This document shows, piece by piece, positions 9,737 to 19,361 of a stretch of DNA of 64,000 bases (positions within the stretch are counted from its first letter, which is position 1; the number at the start of each line of letters is the position of its first letter). This DNA comes from an uncultured Coriobacteriaceae bacterium (GTDB taxonomy: Bacteria; Actinomycetota; Coriobacteriia; Coriobacteriales; Eggerthellaceae). The translations under genes and the position numbers were made by a program. Under the pieces are notes generated by a model. That model worked only from the letters and a program-made list of their open reading frames with translations, was not told where the DNA came from and ran no database searches. The stretch is taken from positions 6,986-70,985 of the forward strand of contig URQU01000006.1 of the NCBI GenBank assembly GCA_900550055.1, written 5' to 3'.

Positions 9737-9775
9737 GATGGGCCCGGAACGATCGATCGTTCCGGGCCCATCGCT
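9737..9775 (+). terminator. Terminator after the HAD phosphatase
   Basis: A 36-base perfect palindrome (GATGGGCCCGGAACGATC and its complement) starting 37 bases after the stop codon. There is no strong T run, but the stem is very stable and symmetric, so it may also stop transcripts coming from metA on the other strand. Confidence 0.65.
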
Positions 9776-9845
9776 ATTTGTTGGCCGGTTTGAGCTCTCG
9801 GGGTCGGCCTTCCGATTCCCTACTCCGAGCGGTCTGCAGGTTGAC

Positions 9846-9955
9846 CGGAGCTTTCCTAGGGGCAGGTTCCCTAGGGCTGGGCTTCCTCAGGGGCTCTCTG
9901 GCGGGTCGGCTTTCCTGCGGGTCGCCTTCCCTAATCCCAGGGGTTTTCCTGGAAC
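9846..9955. repeat. Degenerate short repeat rich in TTCCTNNGGG
   Basis: At least six imperfect copies of a TTCCT(A/C/G)NGGG-like unit lie in about 110 bp (TTCCTAGGGG, TTCCCTAGGG, TTCCTCAGGGG, TTCCTGCGGG and similar). They overlap the 3' end of the small gene at 9931. The function is unknown; it may be simple slippage-derived low-complexity DNA. Confidence 0.5.
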
Positions 9956-10173
9956 AGCGGCTCGGGTGCGGGCGGGCGATCCGAGAAGGGGTCGTAGCCG
10001 TCGTCATCCTCGTTCTCGGCGCGGATGAAGGGGTCGTTCGCGGGCTGATCCGATGTGGAGCCGGACGCCGCGCCCTCCTTCGCCAAGCGATGCCCCGCTT
10101 CGGCCGACGGCCCCTTGCCGGCTTTGCCGGGCAAGGGGGTTGTCTGCAGCTTGATGGTGTAGTGCTTCGGCAT
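9931..10173 (-). CDS. Small acidic hypothetical protein downstream of metA
   Basis: An 80-residue open frame that starts 9 bases after the metA stop codon on the same strand, with AGGGAA just before its ATG. This spacing suggests translation from the metA transcript. The N-terminal half is basic and Gly/Ala-rich. The C-terminal half is strongly acidic and rich in Pro and aromatic residues (ENEDDDGYDPFSD, PLFQENPWD). There is no signal peptide, membrane segment or recognisable domain. The composition looks like a disordered protein. It could be a spurious frame, but ribosome site, spacing and residue bias favour a real gene. Confidence 0.6.
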   Translation of the reverse strand: MPKHYTIKLQTTPLPGKAGKGPSAEAGHRLAKEGAASGSTSDQPANDPFIRAENEDDDGYDPFSDRPPAPEPLFQENPWD

Positions 10174-10182
10174 GGCGTTTCC

Positions 10183-11109
10183 CTATTCGCCGGTGCCCAG
10201 GCTGTTCAGGTCGTAGGGCGTGGTCTGGTACACGTAGTAGTTCAGCCAGTTGGTGTACAGCAGCTGCGCGTGCGCGCGCCACGTGCTGACCGGCTCCTGC
10301 GCGGGGTCGTCGTTGGGGAAGTAGTGCGCCGGCACGGGAACGTCCATGCCTTTGTTCACGTCGCGCTCGTATTCGGCGCGCAGCGTGCCGGTATCGTACT
10401 CGGGGTGGCCGAACACGAAGAAGTGGCGGCTGTCGGTGCTCTTGGCGATGTAGACGCCGGCCTCATCGGATTGCGCGATGATTTCCAGGCGCGGGTCCGC
10501 CTCGATATCCTCGGCGTACACGGTGGTGTGGCGGGAATGCGGCGCCCAGAAGCGGTCGTCGAACCCGCGCACCAGCGGGCTGGAGGGCTTCAGCACGTCA
10601 TGGTTGAACACGCCGGAGAGCTTCTTCGGCAGCTCGTGCTTTTGGATGCCGTAGTGGTAGAAGATGCCGGCCTGCGCGCCCCAGCAGATATGCAGCGTGG
10701 AGTGTACGTTGGTGGTGGACCACTTCATGATGCGGCACAGCTCGTCCCAGTAGTCGACGTCCTCGAACTCGTGCAGCTCGACGGGCGCGCCCGTGATGAT
10801 CATGCCGTCGTAGCGATTGTCCTTGACCTGGTCGAACGAGCGGTAGAACGTTTTCAGATGCTCCTGTGAGACGTTGTGCGACTCATGGGAGATGGTGCGC
10901 AACAGCTCCACCTCGATCTGCAGCGGGGTGTTGGACAGCTTGCGCATGATCTGCGTTTCCGTCTCGATCTTCTTCGGCATGAGGTTGAGCAGCAGCACGC
11001 GCAGCGGACGGATGTCCTGATGCACGGCTCGATGCTCGGTCATGACGAAGATGTTCTCGCTTTCGAGCTGCTCGGTCGCGGGCAGCTGGTCCGGGATCCT
11101 GATTGGCAT
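10183..11109 (-). CDS. metA: Homoserine O-acyltransferase, probably acetyl-CoA specific
   Basis: Acylates the hydroxyl of homoserine, the first committed step to methionine. The 308 residues align without gaps to E. coli MetA over the N-terminal half. Catalytic Cys142 is in HICWGAQA and the His235/Glu237 pair is in FVFGHPEYD. At the position that sets acyl-CoA choice in this family (residue 111, Gly in the succinyl-transferring E. coli enzyme, Glu in Bacillus acetyl-transferring enzymes) this protein has Glu (GAPVELHEF). It should therefore use acetyl-CoA despite the usual succinyltransferase annotation. GAAAGGA precedes the start. No SAM riboswitch was recognised upstream. Confidence 0.93.
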   Translation of the reverse strand: MPIRIPDQLPATEQLESENIFVMTEHRAVHQDIRPLRVLLLNLMPKKIETETQIMRKLSNTPLQIEVELLRTISHESHNVSQEHLKTFYRSFDQVKDNRYDGMIITGAPVELHEFEDVDYWDELCRIMKWSTTNVHSTLHICWGAQAGIFYHYGIQKHELPKKLSGVFNHDVLKPSSPLVRGFDDRFWAPHSRHTTVYAEDIEADPRLEIIAQSDEAGVYIAKSTDSRHFFVFGHPEYDTGTLRAEYERDVNKGMDVPVPAHYFPNDDPAQEPVSTWRAHAQLLYTNWLNYYVYQTTPYDLNSLGTGE

Positions 11110-11443
11110 GGAACGGTCCTTTCCGTATCGGGCGCCCCGTGTGCGGGCGGGACGGGTATGTTCGGTTGCGCGGCGGAGTTGGCGCCGTTCACCTGCTGAA
11201 ACTTACCGCCTGCACCATAATATCAAAGCCTCAGAATACCGGGTTATTGGTAAACCAGAAAGCAAGTTATCGCCGCAAGCAAATGCGGCGGGCGAGTGGG
11301 CGGGTTGTGGGGGCAAGGCTGGCGGCGCGGGGTCCGCCGGCATGGCGCGTCGGGTCGTCCTGCGCGCGGGCGGTTTTGCTCGCGGCAATCGTGCAGTCCG
11401 TGTGAAAATCGCGCAGTAACCCCAGATGGGTACACATGCCCCA

Positions 11444-11478
11444 TTGACTTCGAAGCGGCTGAAACCGTAGACTATAAA
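11444..11478 (+). promoter_or_regulatory. Candidate promoter of rplM-rpsI
   Basis: TTGACT at 11444-11449 and TAGACT at 11468-11473 are separated by 18 bases; an overlapping TATAAA lies at 11473-11478. It is the best sigma70-like match upstream of the ribosomal protein operon. Confidence 0.6.
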
Positions 11479-11479
11479 A

Positions 11480-11656
11480 GTTCGCTTTCAAAAGCCCCGT
11501 AAACGCAAGGTGGAGGCAGCGCCAAGGAGGGAAGTCCAGACCCGACGAAGCGCGCCGGCGTAGGAAACCGGCAGCAAACAGACTTGCACTTTTGAAAAAC
11601 GACACCCTGTGCGCTGTGGTCGCACAGCGTAACAGGAAGGACATGGAGGAAAAACA
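11480..11656 (+). other. Leader region of the rplM-rpsI transcript
   Basis: About 175 bases lie between the candidate promoter and the L13 start. They contain a TGTGCG/CGCACA hairpin near 11608-11626 and a GCCGGC-rich stretch near 11550-11570. Ribosomal protein leaders often bind the encoded protein, but no known L13 leader could be matched by eye, so a regulatory role is only a suggestion. Confidence 0.35.
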
Positions 11657-12091
11657 GTGAAGACGTATCACGCTAAGCCTCATGAAGTTGAGCGCAAATG
11701 GTACATCATCGACGCTGAGGATCAGGTCCTCGGCCGTGTTGCCACCAAGGCCGCTACCCTTCTGAAGGGCAAGCACAAGCCGCAGTACACGCCGCACGTG
11801 GACACCGGCGACTTCGTGATCATCATCAACGCGGACAAGATTCGCGTGACCGGCACGAAGGAGCTGAACAAGGTCTACTACCATCACACCGGTCATCCGG
11901 GCGGACTGAAGTCCGAGACCTTCGCCGAGGCTATGGCCAAGCACCCCGAGCGCGTCATCGAGCATGCCGTCAAGGGCATGCTGCCGAAGAACACGCTGGG
12001 CCGCAAGCAGGGCTTGAAGCTGAAGGTTTACGCTGGTGCCGAGCACCCGCATATGGCTCAGAAGCCGACCGAGATCAAGATGGAGGGCTAA
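11657..12091 (+). CDS. rplM: 50S ribosomal protein L13
   Basis: A 144-residue ribosomal protein of the large subunit. Typical sequence blocks are [16 protein letters not shown] near residue 14, [17 protein letters not shown], and the C-terminal [12 protein letters not shown] followed by a lysine-rich stretch. The length matches bacterial L13. GGAGGAAAAAC precedes the start codon. It forms the conserved two-gene rplM-rpsI operon with the gene 3 bases downstream. Confidence 0.98.
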   Translation: MKTYHAKPHEVERKWYIIDAEDQVLGRVATKAATLLKGKHKPQYTPHVDTGDFVIIINADKIRVTGTKELNKVYYHHTGHPGGLKSETFAEAMAKHPERVIEHAVKGMLPKNTLGRKQGLKLKVYAGAEHPHMAQKPTEIKMEG

Positions 12092-12094
12092 ACC

Positions 12095-12487
12095 ATGGCG
12101 AATGAAGCATTGTACTACGGCACCGGTCGTCGTAAGAACGCTGTCGCTCGCGTGCGCCTCGTTCCCGGCACTGGCAAGGTGACCGTCAACGGTCGCGATG
12201 GCAAGGAGTACTTCGGCCGCGAGGCTCTGCTCGACTATGCCAAGACCCCGTTCAAAGTCACGGATACCCTGGATCACTTCGACGTGCTCGCCCGCATCGA
12301 CGGCGGCGGCATCTCGGGTCAGGCCGGCGCTCTGCGTCACGGCATCTCCCGTGCCCTGCTGGCAGCTGGCGACTACCGCGCCGAGCTGAAGAAGGCTGGC
12401 TTCCTGACGCGCGACGCTCGTATGGTCGAGCGCAAGAAGTACGGCCTGAAGAAGGCTCGCAAGCGCCCGCAGTTCAGCAAGCGCTAA
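12095..12487 (+). CDS. rpsI: 30S ribosomal protein S9
   Basis: A 130-residue small-subunit protein whose C-terminal tail reaches the P-site tRNA. It shows the family sequence [15 protein letters not shown] at the N terminus, [19 protein letters not shown] in the middle and the conserved basic end [12 protein letters not shown]. It starts 3 bases after the rplM stop codon, so translation is probably coupled. A terminator hairpin follows 43 bases later. Confidence 0.98.
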   Translation: MANEALYYGTGRRKNAVARVRLVPGTGKVTVNGRDGKEYFGREALLDYAKTPFKVTDTLDHFDVLARIDGGGISGQAGALRHGISRALLAAGDYRAELKKAGFLTRDARMVERKKYGLKKARKRPQFSKR

Positions 12488-12530
12488 GGTTTGTTTCCTT
12501 TGGCTGCGCCACGCGTGGCCGTGCAAGCCT

Positions 12531-12566
12531 GGAAAGCCCGTTCCGCGAAAGCGGGGCGGGCTTTCC
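12531..12566 (+). terminator. rplM-rpsI terminator
   Basis: A stem of GGAAAGCCCG with CGGGCTTTCC, with inner pairing CCGC/GCGG. It lies 43 bases after the rpsI stop codon and has no long T tract. Confidence 0.7.
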
Positions 12567-12798
12567 GCGTTGTTGGAGTGCGAAAGCCCTCGGCATTCCC
12601 AACCCTTCCGTAACGAAACGTTCCATGTGCCGAAAACTGCCGGAAACATAGCGCCGGTACCGTAAGTTACAGCAAGTTGACGTGCTGCTTGCCGGTGCAA
12701 GATGCTAAGCTACGAGAGTTGACTAGTTCGCTAGCCTATAGCTTGCAGTGGCAAGGGAAACGCGCGTCTGAAAGGTAACTATGAAGGAGCTCACGCCT

Positions 12799-14889
12799 AT
12801 GTCGAAAATTCCTGAGATCTACGGCTCGATGGTGTTTAACGAGCACACGATGCAGGAGCGACTGCCATCTGCAACGTACAAAGACTTGATGAAGACCATC
12901 AAGAAGGGCGAGCCTTTGAACCTTGAGGTCGCCAACGTCGTCGCCCATGCCATGAAGGAATGGGCCATCGAGAAGGGCGCCACGCACTACACGCATTGGT
13001 TCCAGCCTCTTTCCGGCATCACCTCCGAGAAGCACGACAGCTTCCTCGATCCCACCGGCGACGGCCGCGCCATTATGAGCTTCTCCGGTAAGGAGCTCAT
13101 CCAGGGCGAGCCCGACGCCTCCAGCTTCCCGTCCGGCGGCCTTCGCGCTACCTTCGAAGCCCGCGGCTACACGGCATGGGACCCCACCAGCTACGCGTTC
13201 ATCAAGGACGAGGTGCTGTGCATCCCCACCGCGTTCTGCAGCTATACCGGCGAGGCGCTTGACAAGAAAACCCCGCTGCTGCGCTCCATGAGCGCCATCG
13301 ATGAGCAGTCCAAGCGCGTGTTGGCTTTGTTCGGCGAGCATGTCGACCGCGTGATCACCACCGTCGGCGCCGAGCAGGAGTACTTCCTGATCAGCGAGAA
13401 GGACTACGCGAAGCGCTCCGACCTCATCATGACCGGTCGCACGCTGTTCGGCTACTCCCCGCTGAAGGGCCAGGAGCTCGAGGAGCATTACTTCGGCGCC
13501 ATCCGCCCCACGGTCAACGAGTTCATGAAGGAACTTGACTGCGAGCTGTGGAAGCTTGGCGTGTCGGCGAAGACCAAGCACAACGAGGTTGCTCCCGCGC
13601 AGCATGAGCTGGCACCGCTGTTCACCAACGGCAACCGCGCCATCGACGAGAACCTCCTGACCATGGAGAAGATGCGCCTGCTGGCAAGCCATTACGGCTT
13701 GGTGTGCCTGCAGCATGAGAAGCCGTTCGAGGGCATCAACGGTTCCGGCAAGCACAATAACTGGTCCATATCCGCCGGCAAGACCAACTTCCTGGATCCT
13801 GGCGAGACCCCCATGGACAACCTGCGATTCCTGGTGTTCCTCACCGGCGTCATCCAGGCCGTCGACGATTATCAGGAGCTGCTGCGCATGACCGTGGCCT
13901 CCTGCGGCAACGACCATCGTCTGGGCGCTAACGAGGCCCCGCCGGCTATCGTGTCCATCTTCCTGGGCGACGAGCTGGGCGCCATCGTGGACGCGTTAGT
14001 TGACGATCATGAGTACACTTCTGCGGAAAAGGTGGCTGTCGACCTGGGTGTTTCGGTACTGCCGAACTTCCTGAAGGACAATACCGACCGCAACCGCACC
14101 AGCCCCTTCGCATTCACCGGCAACAAGTTCGAGTTCCGTATGCCGGGTTCTGCGGTGAATCTGGCCGACTGCAACATGGTGCTCAACACCGCCATGGCCA
14201 AGTCGCTGAAGGACTTCGCCGACGCCATGGAGGGCAAGTCCGGCGAGGAATTCGAGTCCGCTGCCATCGCCTACATCAAGGAGACGCTGAAGAAGCACCA
14301 GCGCATCATCTTCAACGGCAACGGTTACTCCGACGAGTGGCCCGCCGAGGCCGAGCGCCGCGGCCTGGCCAACAACCGCACCACCGCCGACGCGCTGCCG
14401 GCCTATGTCGCGGAGAAGAGCATCAAGCTGTTCGAGGAGTTCAACGTGCTCACCGAGGTGGAGGCTCGCAGCCGCTACGAGGTGAAGCTGGAGAAGTACA
14501 CGAAGCTCATGAACATCGAAGTCCGTACGATGAAGCGCATGACGCGCCGTACGTTCCTGCCGGCCATCAACAAGTACGCCACGCTCGTTGCCAACGAGAT
14601 CAACGAGATGAAGGCCGCTTGCGCCGGCATCGACACCTCGGTGCAGGATAAGCTGCTCAACACGGTGGTTGACGGCATCAAGGAGATTAACGACGCCTTG
14701 AACGAGCTGCATGCCGCGCATCTGGCCATTCGCGACCTGACCGACGAGCAGGAGAAGGCCAACAAGTACGCGCACGAGATCGTCCCGATGATGGAGCGCC
14801 TGCGTGCGGGCGTGGACGCCATGGAAATCGTGGTCGCTCACGACCTGTGGCCCGTCCCCACGTACAACGACATCCTGTTCTACTGCTAG
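12799..14889 (+). CDS. glnN: Glutamine synthetase, type III
   Basis: ATP-dependent synthesis of glutamine from glutamate and ammonia; type III enzymes are large dodecamers of about 700 residues. This one has 696. Diagnostic blocks are [27 protein letters not shown] with a metal-binding Glu, [24 protein letters not shown] and [18 protein letters not shown]. The ATG at 12799 is chosen because AAGGAG at 12783-12788 lies 10 bases before it; a frame-matched ATG at 12781 would place that motif inside the gene. With gltB-gltD at 55.6-61.8 kb it forms the GS/GOGAT cycle. A terminator follows. Confidence 0.96.
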   Translation: MSKIPEIYGSMVFNEHTMQERLPSATYKDLMKTIKKGEPLNLEVANVVAHAMKEWAIEKGATHYTHWFQPLSGITSEKHDSFLDPTGDGRAIMSFSGKELIQGEPDASSFPSGGLRATFEARGYTAWDPTSYAFIKDEVLCIPTAFCSYTGEALDKKTPLLRSMSAIDEQSKRVLALFGEHVDRVITTVGAEQEYFLISEKDYAKRSDLIMTGRTLFGYSPLKGQELEEHYFGAIRPTVNEFMKELDCELWKLGVSAKTKHNEVAPAQHELAPLFTNGNRAIDENLLTMEKMRLLASHYGLVCLQHEKPFEGINGSGKHNNWSISAGKTNFLDPGETPMDNLRFLVFLTGVIQAVDDYQELLRMTVASCGNDHRLGANEAPPAIVSIFLGDELGAIVDALVDDHEYTSAEKVAVDLGVSVLPNFLKDNTDRNRTSPFAFTGNKFEFRMPGSAVNLADCNMVLNTAMAKSLKDFADAMEGKSGEEFESAAIAYIKETLKKHQRIIFNGNGYSDEWPAEAERRGLANNRTTADALPAYVAEKSIKLFEEFNVLTEVEARSRYEVKLEKYTKLMNIEVRTMKRMTRRTFLPAINKYATLVANEINEMKAACAGIDTSVQDKLLNTVVDGIKEINDALNELHAAHLAIRDLTDEQEKANKYAHEIVPMMERLRAGVDAMEIVVAHDLWPVPTYNDILFYC

Positions 14890-14912
14890 TCAAAGCAGCG
14901 CGCCAGGAGATG

Positions 14913-14943
14913 AAGGAAGCCGCCCACGGGCGGCTTCCTTTTT
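14913..14943 (+). terminator. glnN terminator
   Basis: A perfect 12-bp stem (AAGGAAGCCGCC with GGCGGCTTCCTT) with a 4-base loop, continuing into a T run, 24 bases after the stop codon. A classic intrinsic terminator. Confidence 0.9.
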
Positions 14944-15124
14944 GCGTTTCAGATTGGAGCGGCGAAGCTGAAACGGCGGCGCATCGCGAAAGCGCCTGGG
15001 AGCGGGCGCGTGCATGGAGCGGCTTCCTGCTTTTCGTCGTCTTGCTTTTCCGCGGCTTGCGCGCAGGCGCGTCCCCGAAGCGCCTGGAATCGCCTTACGT
15101 GCGTCAAGATCGGCTTCACGAGCT

Positions 15125-15571
15125 CTACAGCTGATCGGTATCCAGCCAGATGGTGAAGGGGCCGTCGTTGACCAGGCTGACCTGCATCATGGCGCCGAAG
15201 CGGCCGGTTTCCACGTGCGGCACGTCTTGGCGGGCGCGTTCGACGAACTGTTCGTAAAGCCGTTCGGCCTGGTCAGGTGCGCCGGCGCCGGTAAACGAGG
15301 GTCGGTTGCCCTTCTTGCAGTTGGCGTACAGGGTGAACTGCGACACGATGAGCACCTGGCCGTCCACGTCGGCAAGCGAACGGTTCGTCTTGCCGTTCTC
15401 GTCCTCGAAGATGCGCAGCTTGAAGATCTTGCCCCACAGCCGCTCGATCTGGTCGGGGCCGTCGTCCGCGCCCACGCCCAGCAAGACCAGATAGCCGCGC
15501 TCGCACGAGCCAATCGTTTCACCATCGATATCCACCTGCGCATGCGTCACACGCTGCACCAAAGCCCGCAT
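15125..15571 (-). CDS. dtd: D-aminoacyl-tRNA deacylase
   Basis: Removes D-amino acids and mischarged glycine from tRNA in the cytoplasm. The 148-residue protein carries the two family signatures that form the dimer-interface active site: SQFTLY at residues 77-82 and the Gly-Pro motif in VNDGPFTI at 134-141. N-terminal [13 protein letters not shown] is typical. It is on the minus strand between the convergent glnN and the divergent ferredoxin gene and appears to stand alone; rel, often its neighbour in other bacteria, is 22 kb away. Confidence 0.95.
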   Translation of the reverse strand: MRALVQRVTHAQVDIDGETIGSCERGYLVLLGVGADDGPDQIERLWGKIFKLRIFEDENGKTNRSLADVDGQVLIVSQFTLYANCKKGNRPSFTGAGAPDQAERLYEQFVERARQDVPHVETGRFGAMMQVSLVNDGPFTIWLDTDQL

Positions 15572-15883
15572 AAGTCCCCCCTTTTCGAGTCTTGCCCAAC
15601 AGCATAACGCATCGTGGAAGCACTATGGCGCCGACCCTATCATCTCCGCTGCAGCTGGAATGCTCGCATAGGCGCTGGCAAAGAGCGACGGCACCCGGGG
15701 TGCTCGCAGCTTTTCGGGCGGGATTTACCCACGAACCTCCCAGAAGAGTCGACGGCAAACCCGCCACGGCTCTTTGTTTTGTATTTGTTCGCCGCGCCTA
15801 ACGATTGAGCCGTGGGGATGGCCTGCGTTTGCGAACGACTATACTAACCAATTGCAAGGGGGGTAGACGAGAAAGGGGCAGCA
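15572..15883. other. Divergent intergenic region of dtd and the ferredoxin gene
   Basis: About 310 bases without a credible gene. A TATACT hexamer at 15840-15845, about 40 bases before the ferredoxin gene, is a candidate -10. A GCACCCCGGGTGC palindrome lies near 15690. No riboswitch or tRNA was recognised. Confidence 0.5.
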
Positions 15884-17068
15884 ATGCCAAGTGCCAAGAA
15901 TTTCCTCGGTCTGCTCGAAAAACTTCAGAGCGCCGATATCACGGTTCACCAGAACCGCTGCGCCGTCGTGCGCAATCGCAATGCCACGTGCATGAAATGC
16001 GCGGAGGTGTGCACATCGGGCTGCATTTCCTATAACGACAACGAGCTGATCATCTCGCCGGAGAAGTGCATCGGCTGCGGCACGTGCGCCACCGTGTGCC
16101 CCACGTGCGCGCTTGAGGCCCATCGTCCCAACGACGCCGAGCTGTTGCACCGCTGCATCCAGGCCATGCGCGCCGCCGACGGCGAGGTCGTCATCGCGTG
16201 CGAGCAGATCGTGAACGCCGCAGAAGGGCTGCTCGACCTGGAGAAAGTCGTATCCGTCACGTGCCTTGGGCGCGTGGAGGAAAGCTTGCTCGTCACCCTG
16301 GCCGTCGCCGGCGCCAAACACGTCAGCCTGGTCGAGGGCAAGTGCGCCTCCTGCGAGCACGCCACCGGGTTCCACATGGCCGAGCAGGTGCGCGACACCG
16401 CCAACACGCTGCTGGAAACGTGGAACAGCGACATGCGCGTCGACCTGGTCAAGAAGTTCCCGCACCAGGTGCGCCTGGAGGGCAAGTCCAGCTTCGACGC
16501 CGGCAAACGCAGGTTCTTCGCGGAGATGGGCTCCGAGGCGAAAGCCGCCGCCGGCACCACCGCCGACTACGCCGTGAAGGAAACGCTCGGTATCGAGGAG
16601 AAGCCCGAATCGCGCTTCCAGAAGGTCATGGAGGACGGCACGCTGCCGCATTTCATCCCCGATCGCCGCGAGCTTCTGCTGAACAGCCTGTCAAGCCTAG
16701 GCGAGCCGCAGGACGTCATGATCGAGACGCGTCTGTGGGGTCACGTCATCATCGACCCGGACAAATGCAACAGCTGCCAGATGTGCGCGACGTTCTGCCC
16801 GACCGGAGCCATCAGCAAGTTCACCGATGAGGATGGGACGTTCGGCGTGGAGCATTTCCCCGGCGATTGCGTGAAATGCCGCTGCTGCACGGATATCTGC
16901 CCGCAGCAAGCGCTCACGCTTTCCGACGAGGTGTTCGCCGTCGACCTGCTCTCGGGCGCGGTGGAGCGCTACGAGATGAAGCCGCTTGCGCATCCCGTGG
17001 GCGACCCGCACCAGATCTGGCACACCATGAAGGACCTGCTCGGCTGCGATCAGGTCTACGAGCGCTAA
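15884..17068 (+). CDS. Multi-cluster 4Fe-4S ferredoxin-type protein
   Basis: A 394-residue soluble iron-sulfur protein. Cysteine groups at C36, C39, C43, C47 and C62, C65, C68, C72 (CIGCGTCATVCP) form an N-terminal two-cluster domain. A second pair, CNSCQMCATFCP and CVKCRCCTDICP, lies near residues 297-345. Between them CLGRVEESLL and LVEGKCASCEHATG recall the MvhD/hydrogenase iron-sulfur subunit fold. No catalytic cofactor domain is visible, so a role as an electron-transfer subunit is inferred. GAAAGGGG precedes the start. The partner is unknown, because the neighbours are dtd and a two-component system. Confidence 0.8.
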   Translation: MPSAKNFLGLLEKLQSADITVHQNRCAVVRNRNATCMKCAEVCTSGCISYNDNELIISPEKCIGCGTCATVCPTCALEAHRPNDAELLHRCIQAMRAADGEVVIACEQIVNAAEGLLDLEKVVSVTCLGRVEESLLVTLAVAGAKHVSLVEGKCASCEHATGFHMAEQVRDTANTLLETWNSDMRVDLVKKFPHQVRLEGKSSFDAGKRRFFAEMGSEAKAAAGTTADYAVKETLGIEEKPESRFQKVMEDGTLPHFIPDRRELLLNSLSSLGEPQDVMIETRLWGHVIIDPDKCNSCQMCATFCPTGAISKFTDEDGTFGVEHFPGDCVKCRCCTDICPQQALTLSDEVFAVDLLSGAVERYEMKPLAHPVGDPHQIWHTMKDLLGCDQVYER

Positions 17069-17093
17069 ATCCGCTTCCGTAGCTTCCGCACGC

Positions 17094-17122
17094 GGGGCCG
17101 TCCTTCGGGGCGGCCCGTTCTT
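17094..17122 (+). terminator. Terminator after the ferredoxin gene
   Basis: A 9-bp stem GGGCCGTCC with GGGCGGCCC (one G-T pair) around TTCG, followed by GTTCTTT, 26 bases after the stop codon. It separates the ferredoxin gene from the two-component operon, whose likely -10 box TATACT is at 17146-17151. Confidence 0.8.
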
Positions 17123-17216
17123 TAAGCTCGCTTTCAGGCTGCGCGTATACTGTTGATTGGAAGAATGCTCGCCTGCGCCCCGCGGTGCGGGTTCGGGAAT
17201 CGACGGAAGGCACACC

Positions 17217-17900
17217 ATGCAGATCCTCATCGTGGAAGACGACGTGCGGCTTGCCCGCGCGCTGGCGCACATCCTGGAGGAGAACGGCTACGGCACCGAC
17301 GTGGTGCACAACGGCGCCGACGGGCTGGCCTATGCTGAAAGCGACATCTATGACGTGGTCATCTTGGACGTCATGCTGCCGAAGATGGACGGTTTCACCG
17401 TGGTGGCGGAATTGCGCCGTAAGAACGTGAGCACGCCGGTGCTGCTGCTCACCGCGCGCGACGCCGTGCCTGACAAGATCACCGGTCTGGACAGCGGCGC
17501 CGATGACTACATGACCAAGCCTTTCAGTCCCGCCGAGCTGCTGGCGCATCTGCGCGCCCTCACGCGCCGCCAGGGCGAGGTGATCTTCGAGAAGCTCGAC
17601 GTAGGCGATCTTTCGCTGAACCTGGAAAGCTACGATTTGACGTGCGGGCAGAAGACCATCCACCTGTCGTTCAAGGAGTTTTCCCTGGCGAAGGTGCTCA
17701 TGAGCAACGCCGGTCAGGTGGTGTCGAAGGAGCTGCTCATCGAGCGCGTGTGGGGCGTGGAATCCAGCGCCGAGGACAACAACGTCGAGGCCTATGTCAG
17801 CTTCCTGCGCAAGAAGATGCGCTTTTTGGGCTCGAAGGCGTGCATCGAGACCATCCGCAAAGCGGGCTACCGTTTCGCCGCCGATGGCGCCGCGGCCTAA
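17217..17900 (+). CDS. OmpR-family response regulator
   Basis: A 227-residue regulator with an N-terminal receiver domain (acidic pocket Asp8/Asp9, phospho-acceptor Asp51 in VVILDVMLP, Thr79, Lys101 in MTKPFSP). It also has a C-terminal winged helix DNA-binding domain (IHLSFKEFSLAKVL and the recognition-helix region VEAYVSFLRKKM). GGAAGG at 17205-17210 selects the ATG at 17217 over an upstream in-frame ATG at 17157. The sensor kinase gene follows 12 bases later, so the pair is an operon. The stimulus and targets cannot be read from sequence. Confidence 0.93.
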   Translation: MQILIVEDDVRLARALAHILEENGYGTDVVHNGADGLAYAESDIYDVVILDVMLPKMDGFTVVAELRRKNVSTPVLLLTARDAVPDKITGLDSGADDYMTKPFSPAELLAHLRALTRRQGEVIFEKLDVGDLSLNLESYDLTCGQKTIHLSFKEFSLAKVLMSNAGQVVSKELLIERVWGVESSAEDNNVEAYVSFLRKKMRFLGSKACIETIRKAGYRFAADGAAA

Positions 17901-17912
17901 GGCGGCCATCCC

Positions 17913-19241
17913 ATGCTGAAAAAGCTCCGCATCAAGTTCATAGCGCTGAACATGGCCACCGTCGCCGTTGTGCTGACGGTGGTCTTCGCAGCCATCTGCG
18001 TGGTGAACCATCGGCAAAGCGTTGCCACGGTCGACGGTGCGCTCAACCAGGCCATCGCGCAGGCCTCCGAGCATCAGGGCAGGCAGATGGGGAAGGATGC
18101 GCTTGGCGAAGGCAAGCCGGAATCCGGCAACGGTCAGGCGGCGCCCGACGGCGTTGCGGCGCCGCCGACCATCGGCGGGCGCGAGCGCAGCGGGGGGCAG
18201 GTCATCCCCGTGGCGCTGTTCTCCATGTCCTCGGACGGCGATATGACCGCGCTCAGCCGCTTCAACACGGCGTCCATCAGCCAAGACGTGCTTGAGCAGG
18301 CGGGCGAGCAGCTCGCCGGCGCCGACGAGGGCTTCGGCAGCTTGTCCGACCTGGGCCTGTTTTACATGAAGCGCCAGGCGGGCGGCGTCATGTACCTGGC
18401 GTTCGCCGACATGGGCAGCGCGAGCGGCTGGCGCGCTCTGGCGGCAACGCTCGCCGTGGTGGAGGTCGCGGCGCTGGCCGTGTTTCTCGTCATCAGCCTG
18501 TTCTTCAGCCGCTGGGCGCTGCGTCCCGTCGCCCGCGCCTGGACGCAGCAGCGCCGTTTCGTGGCCGACGCGTCGCACGATCTGAAGACCCCGCTCACCG
18601 TGATCCTTGCCAACACGTCCATCGCGCTCGAGCATCCCGAGCGCAGCGTGGCAAGCCAAAGCCAGTGGCTCGAGAGCACGCAGCACGAGGCCGAGGCCAT
18701 GCAAGGGCTGGTGGGCGACCTGCTCACGTTGGCGAAGATGGACGAGGAGGAGGCCGCCGCGCAATCCGGCGCCGCGCGCCCTGCCCTCGAGGAAGTCGAC
18801 CTGTCCGACGTCATCGAAGGCGAGGTCCTGCAGTTCGAATCGGTGGCGTTCGAACGCGGCGTGAAGCTGGGATCGCAGGTGGAGCCGGGCATCAAGCTGC
18901 GCGGCAACGAGCAGCGGCTGCGCCGCTTGGCGGGCACGCTCATCGACAACGCCTGCAAATACGTCGACGACGGGGGAGCGGTCGACGTGGCGCTTTCGCG
19001 CGCGGGCAAGCACGCAAGGTTCGAGGTGCGCAATACCGGCGCGCCCATATCCCCTGAAGATCTTCCCCATGTGTTCGACCGTTTCTATCGCGCGGACAAG
19101 GCGCGCACGGGCGGCGCCGGCGGGCACGGCCTGGGGCTTGCCATCGCGCGGGCCATCGCCGAGGAGCACGGCGGCACGTTGACGGCTTCCAGCACGCAGG
19201 CCGAAGGCACCGTGTTCGCCGCAACCCTGCCGTTGAAGTAA
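17913..19241 (+). CDS. Sensor histidine kinase (HisKA/HATPase_c)
   Basis: A 442-residue membrane kinase paired with the preceding regulator. A transmembrane helix lies at about residues 10-30, followed by an extracytoplasmic sensor of about 140 residues with a Gly/Pro-rich low-complexity part. A second helix (LAVVEVAALAVFLVISLFF) comes next. No clear HAMP domain is present; the phospho-acceptor His222 in DASHDLKTPLTV follows soon after the membrane. The ATP-binding domain shows LIDNACKYVDDGG (N box), FDRFYRADKAR (F box) and HGLGLAIARAI (G box). The ligand is unknown. Confidence 0.92.
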   Translation: MLKKLRIKFIALNMATVAVVLTVVFAAICVVNHRQSVATVDGALNQAIAQASEHQGRQMGKDALGEGKPESGNGQAAPDGVAAPPTIGGRERSGGQVIPVALFSMSSDGDMTALSRFNTASISQDVLEQAGEQLAGADEGFGSLSDLGLFYMKRQAGGVMYLAFADMGSASGWRALAATLAVVEVAALAVFLVISLFFSRWALRPVARAWTQQRRFVADASHDLKTPLTVILANTSIALEHPERSVASQSQWLESTQHEAEAMQGLVGDLLTLAKMDEEEAAAQSGAARPALEEVDLSDVIEGEVLQFESVAFERGVKLGSQVEPGIKLRGNEQRLRRLAGTLIDNACKYVDDGGAVDVALSRAGKHARFEVRNTGAPISPEDLPHVFDRFYRADKARTGGAGGHGLGLAIARAIAEEHGGTLTASSTQAEGTVFAATLPLK

Positions 19242-19361
19242 CGGAAGATGCGCCCCTCTCCGCGCCGCTCGCCGCGTTGCTTTCGTGGAAGCCGTTCCGG
19301 CGCGCGCATCGGTGCTATCATACATGTTTACTTGCAAATCACGGAACAAGCGAGGCAGCCC

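Noticed and set aside
11110..11260. Possible SAM riboswitch before metA.
   Set aside because: None of the conserved core elements of the known SAM aptamers could be found on the minus strand.
11490..11656. GGAAGTCC-containing leader before rplM, first considered as an RNase P RNA.
   Set aside because: Far too short for RNase P RNA and the other conserved blocks are absent.
15572..15883. Possible T-box or riboswitch before dtd.
   Set aside because: GC-rich hairpins are present but the GGUGGNACCGCG antiterminator box and other signatures are missing.
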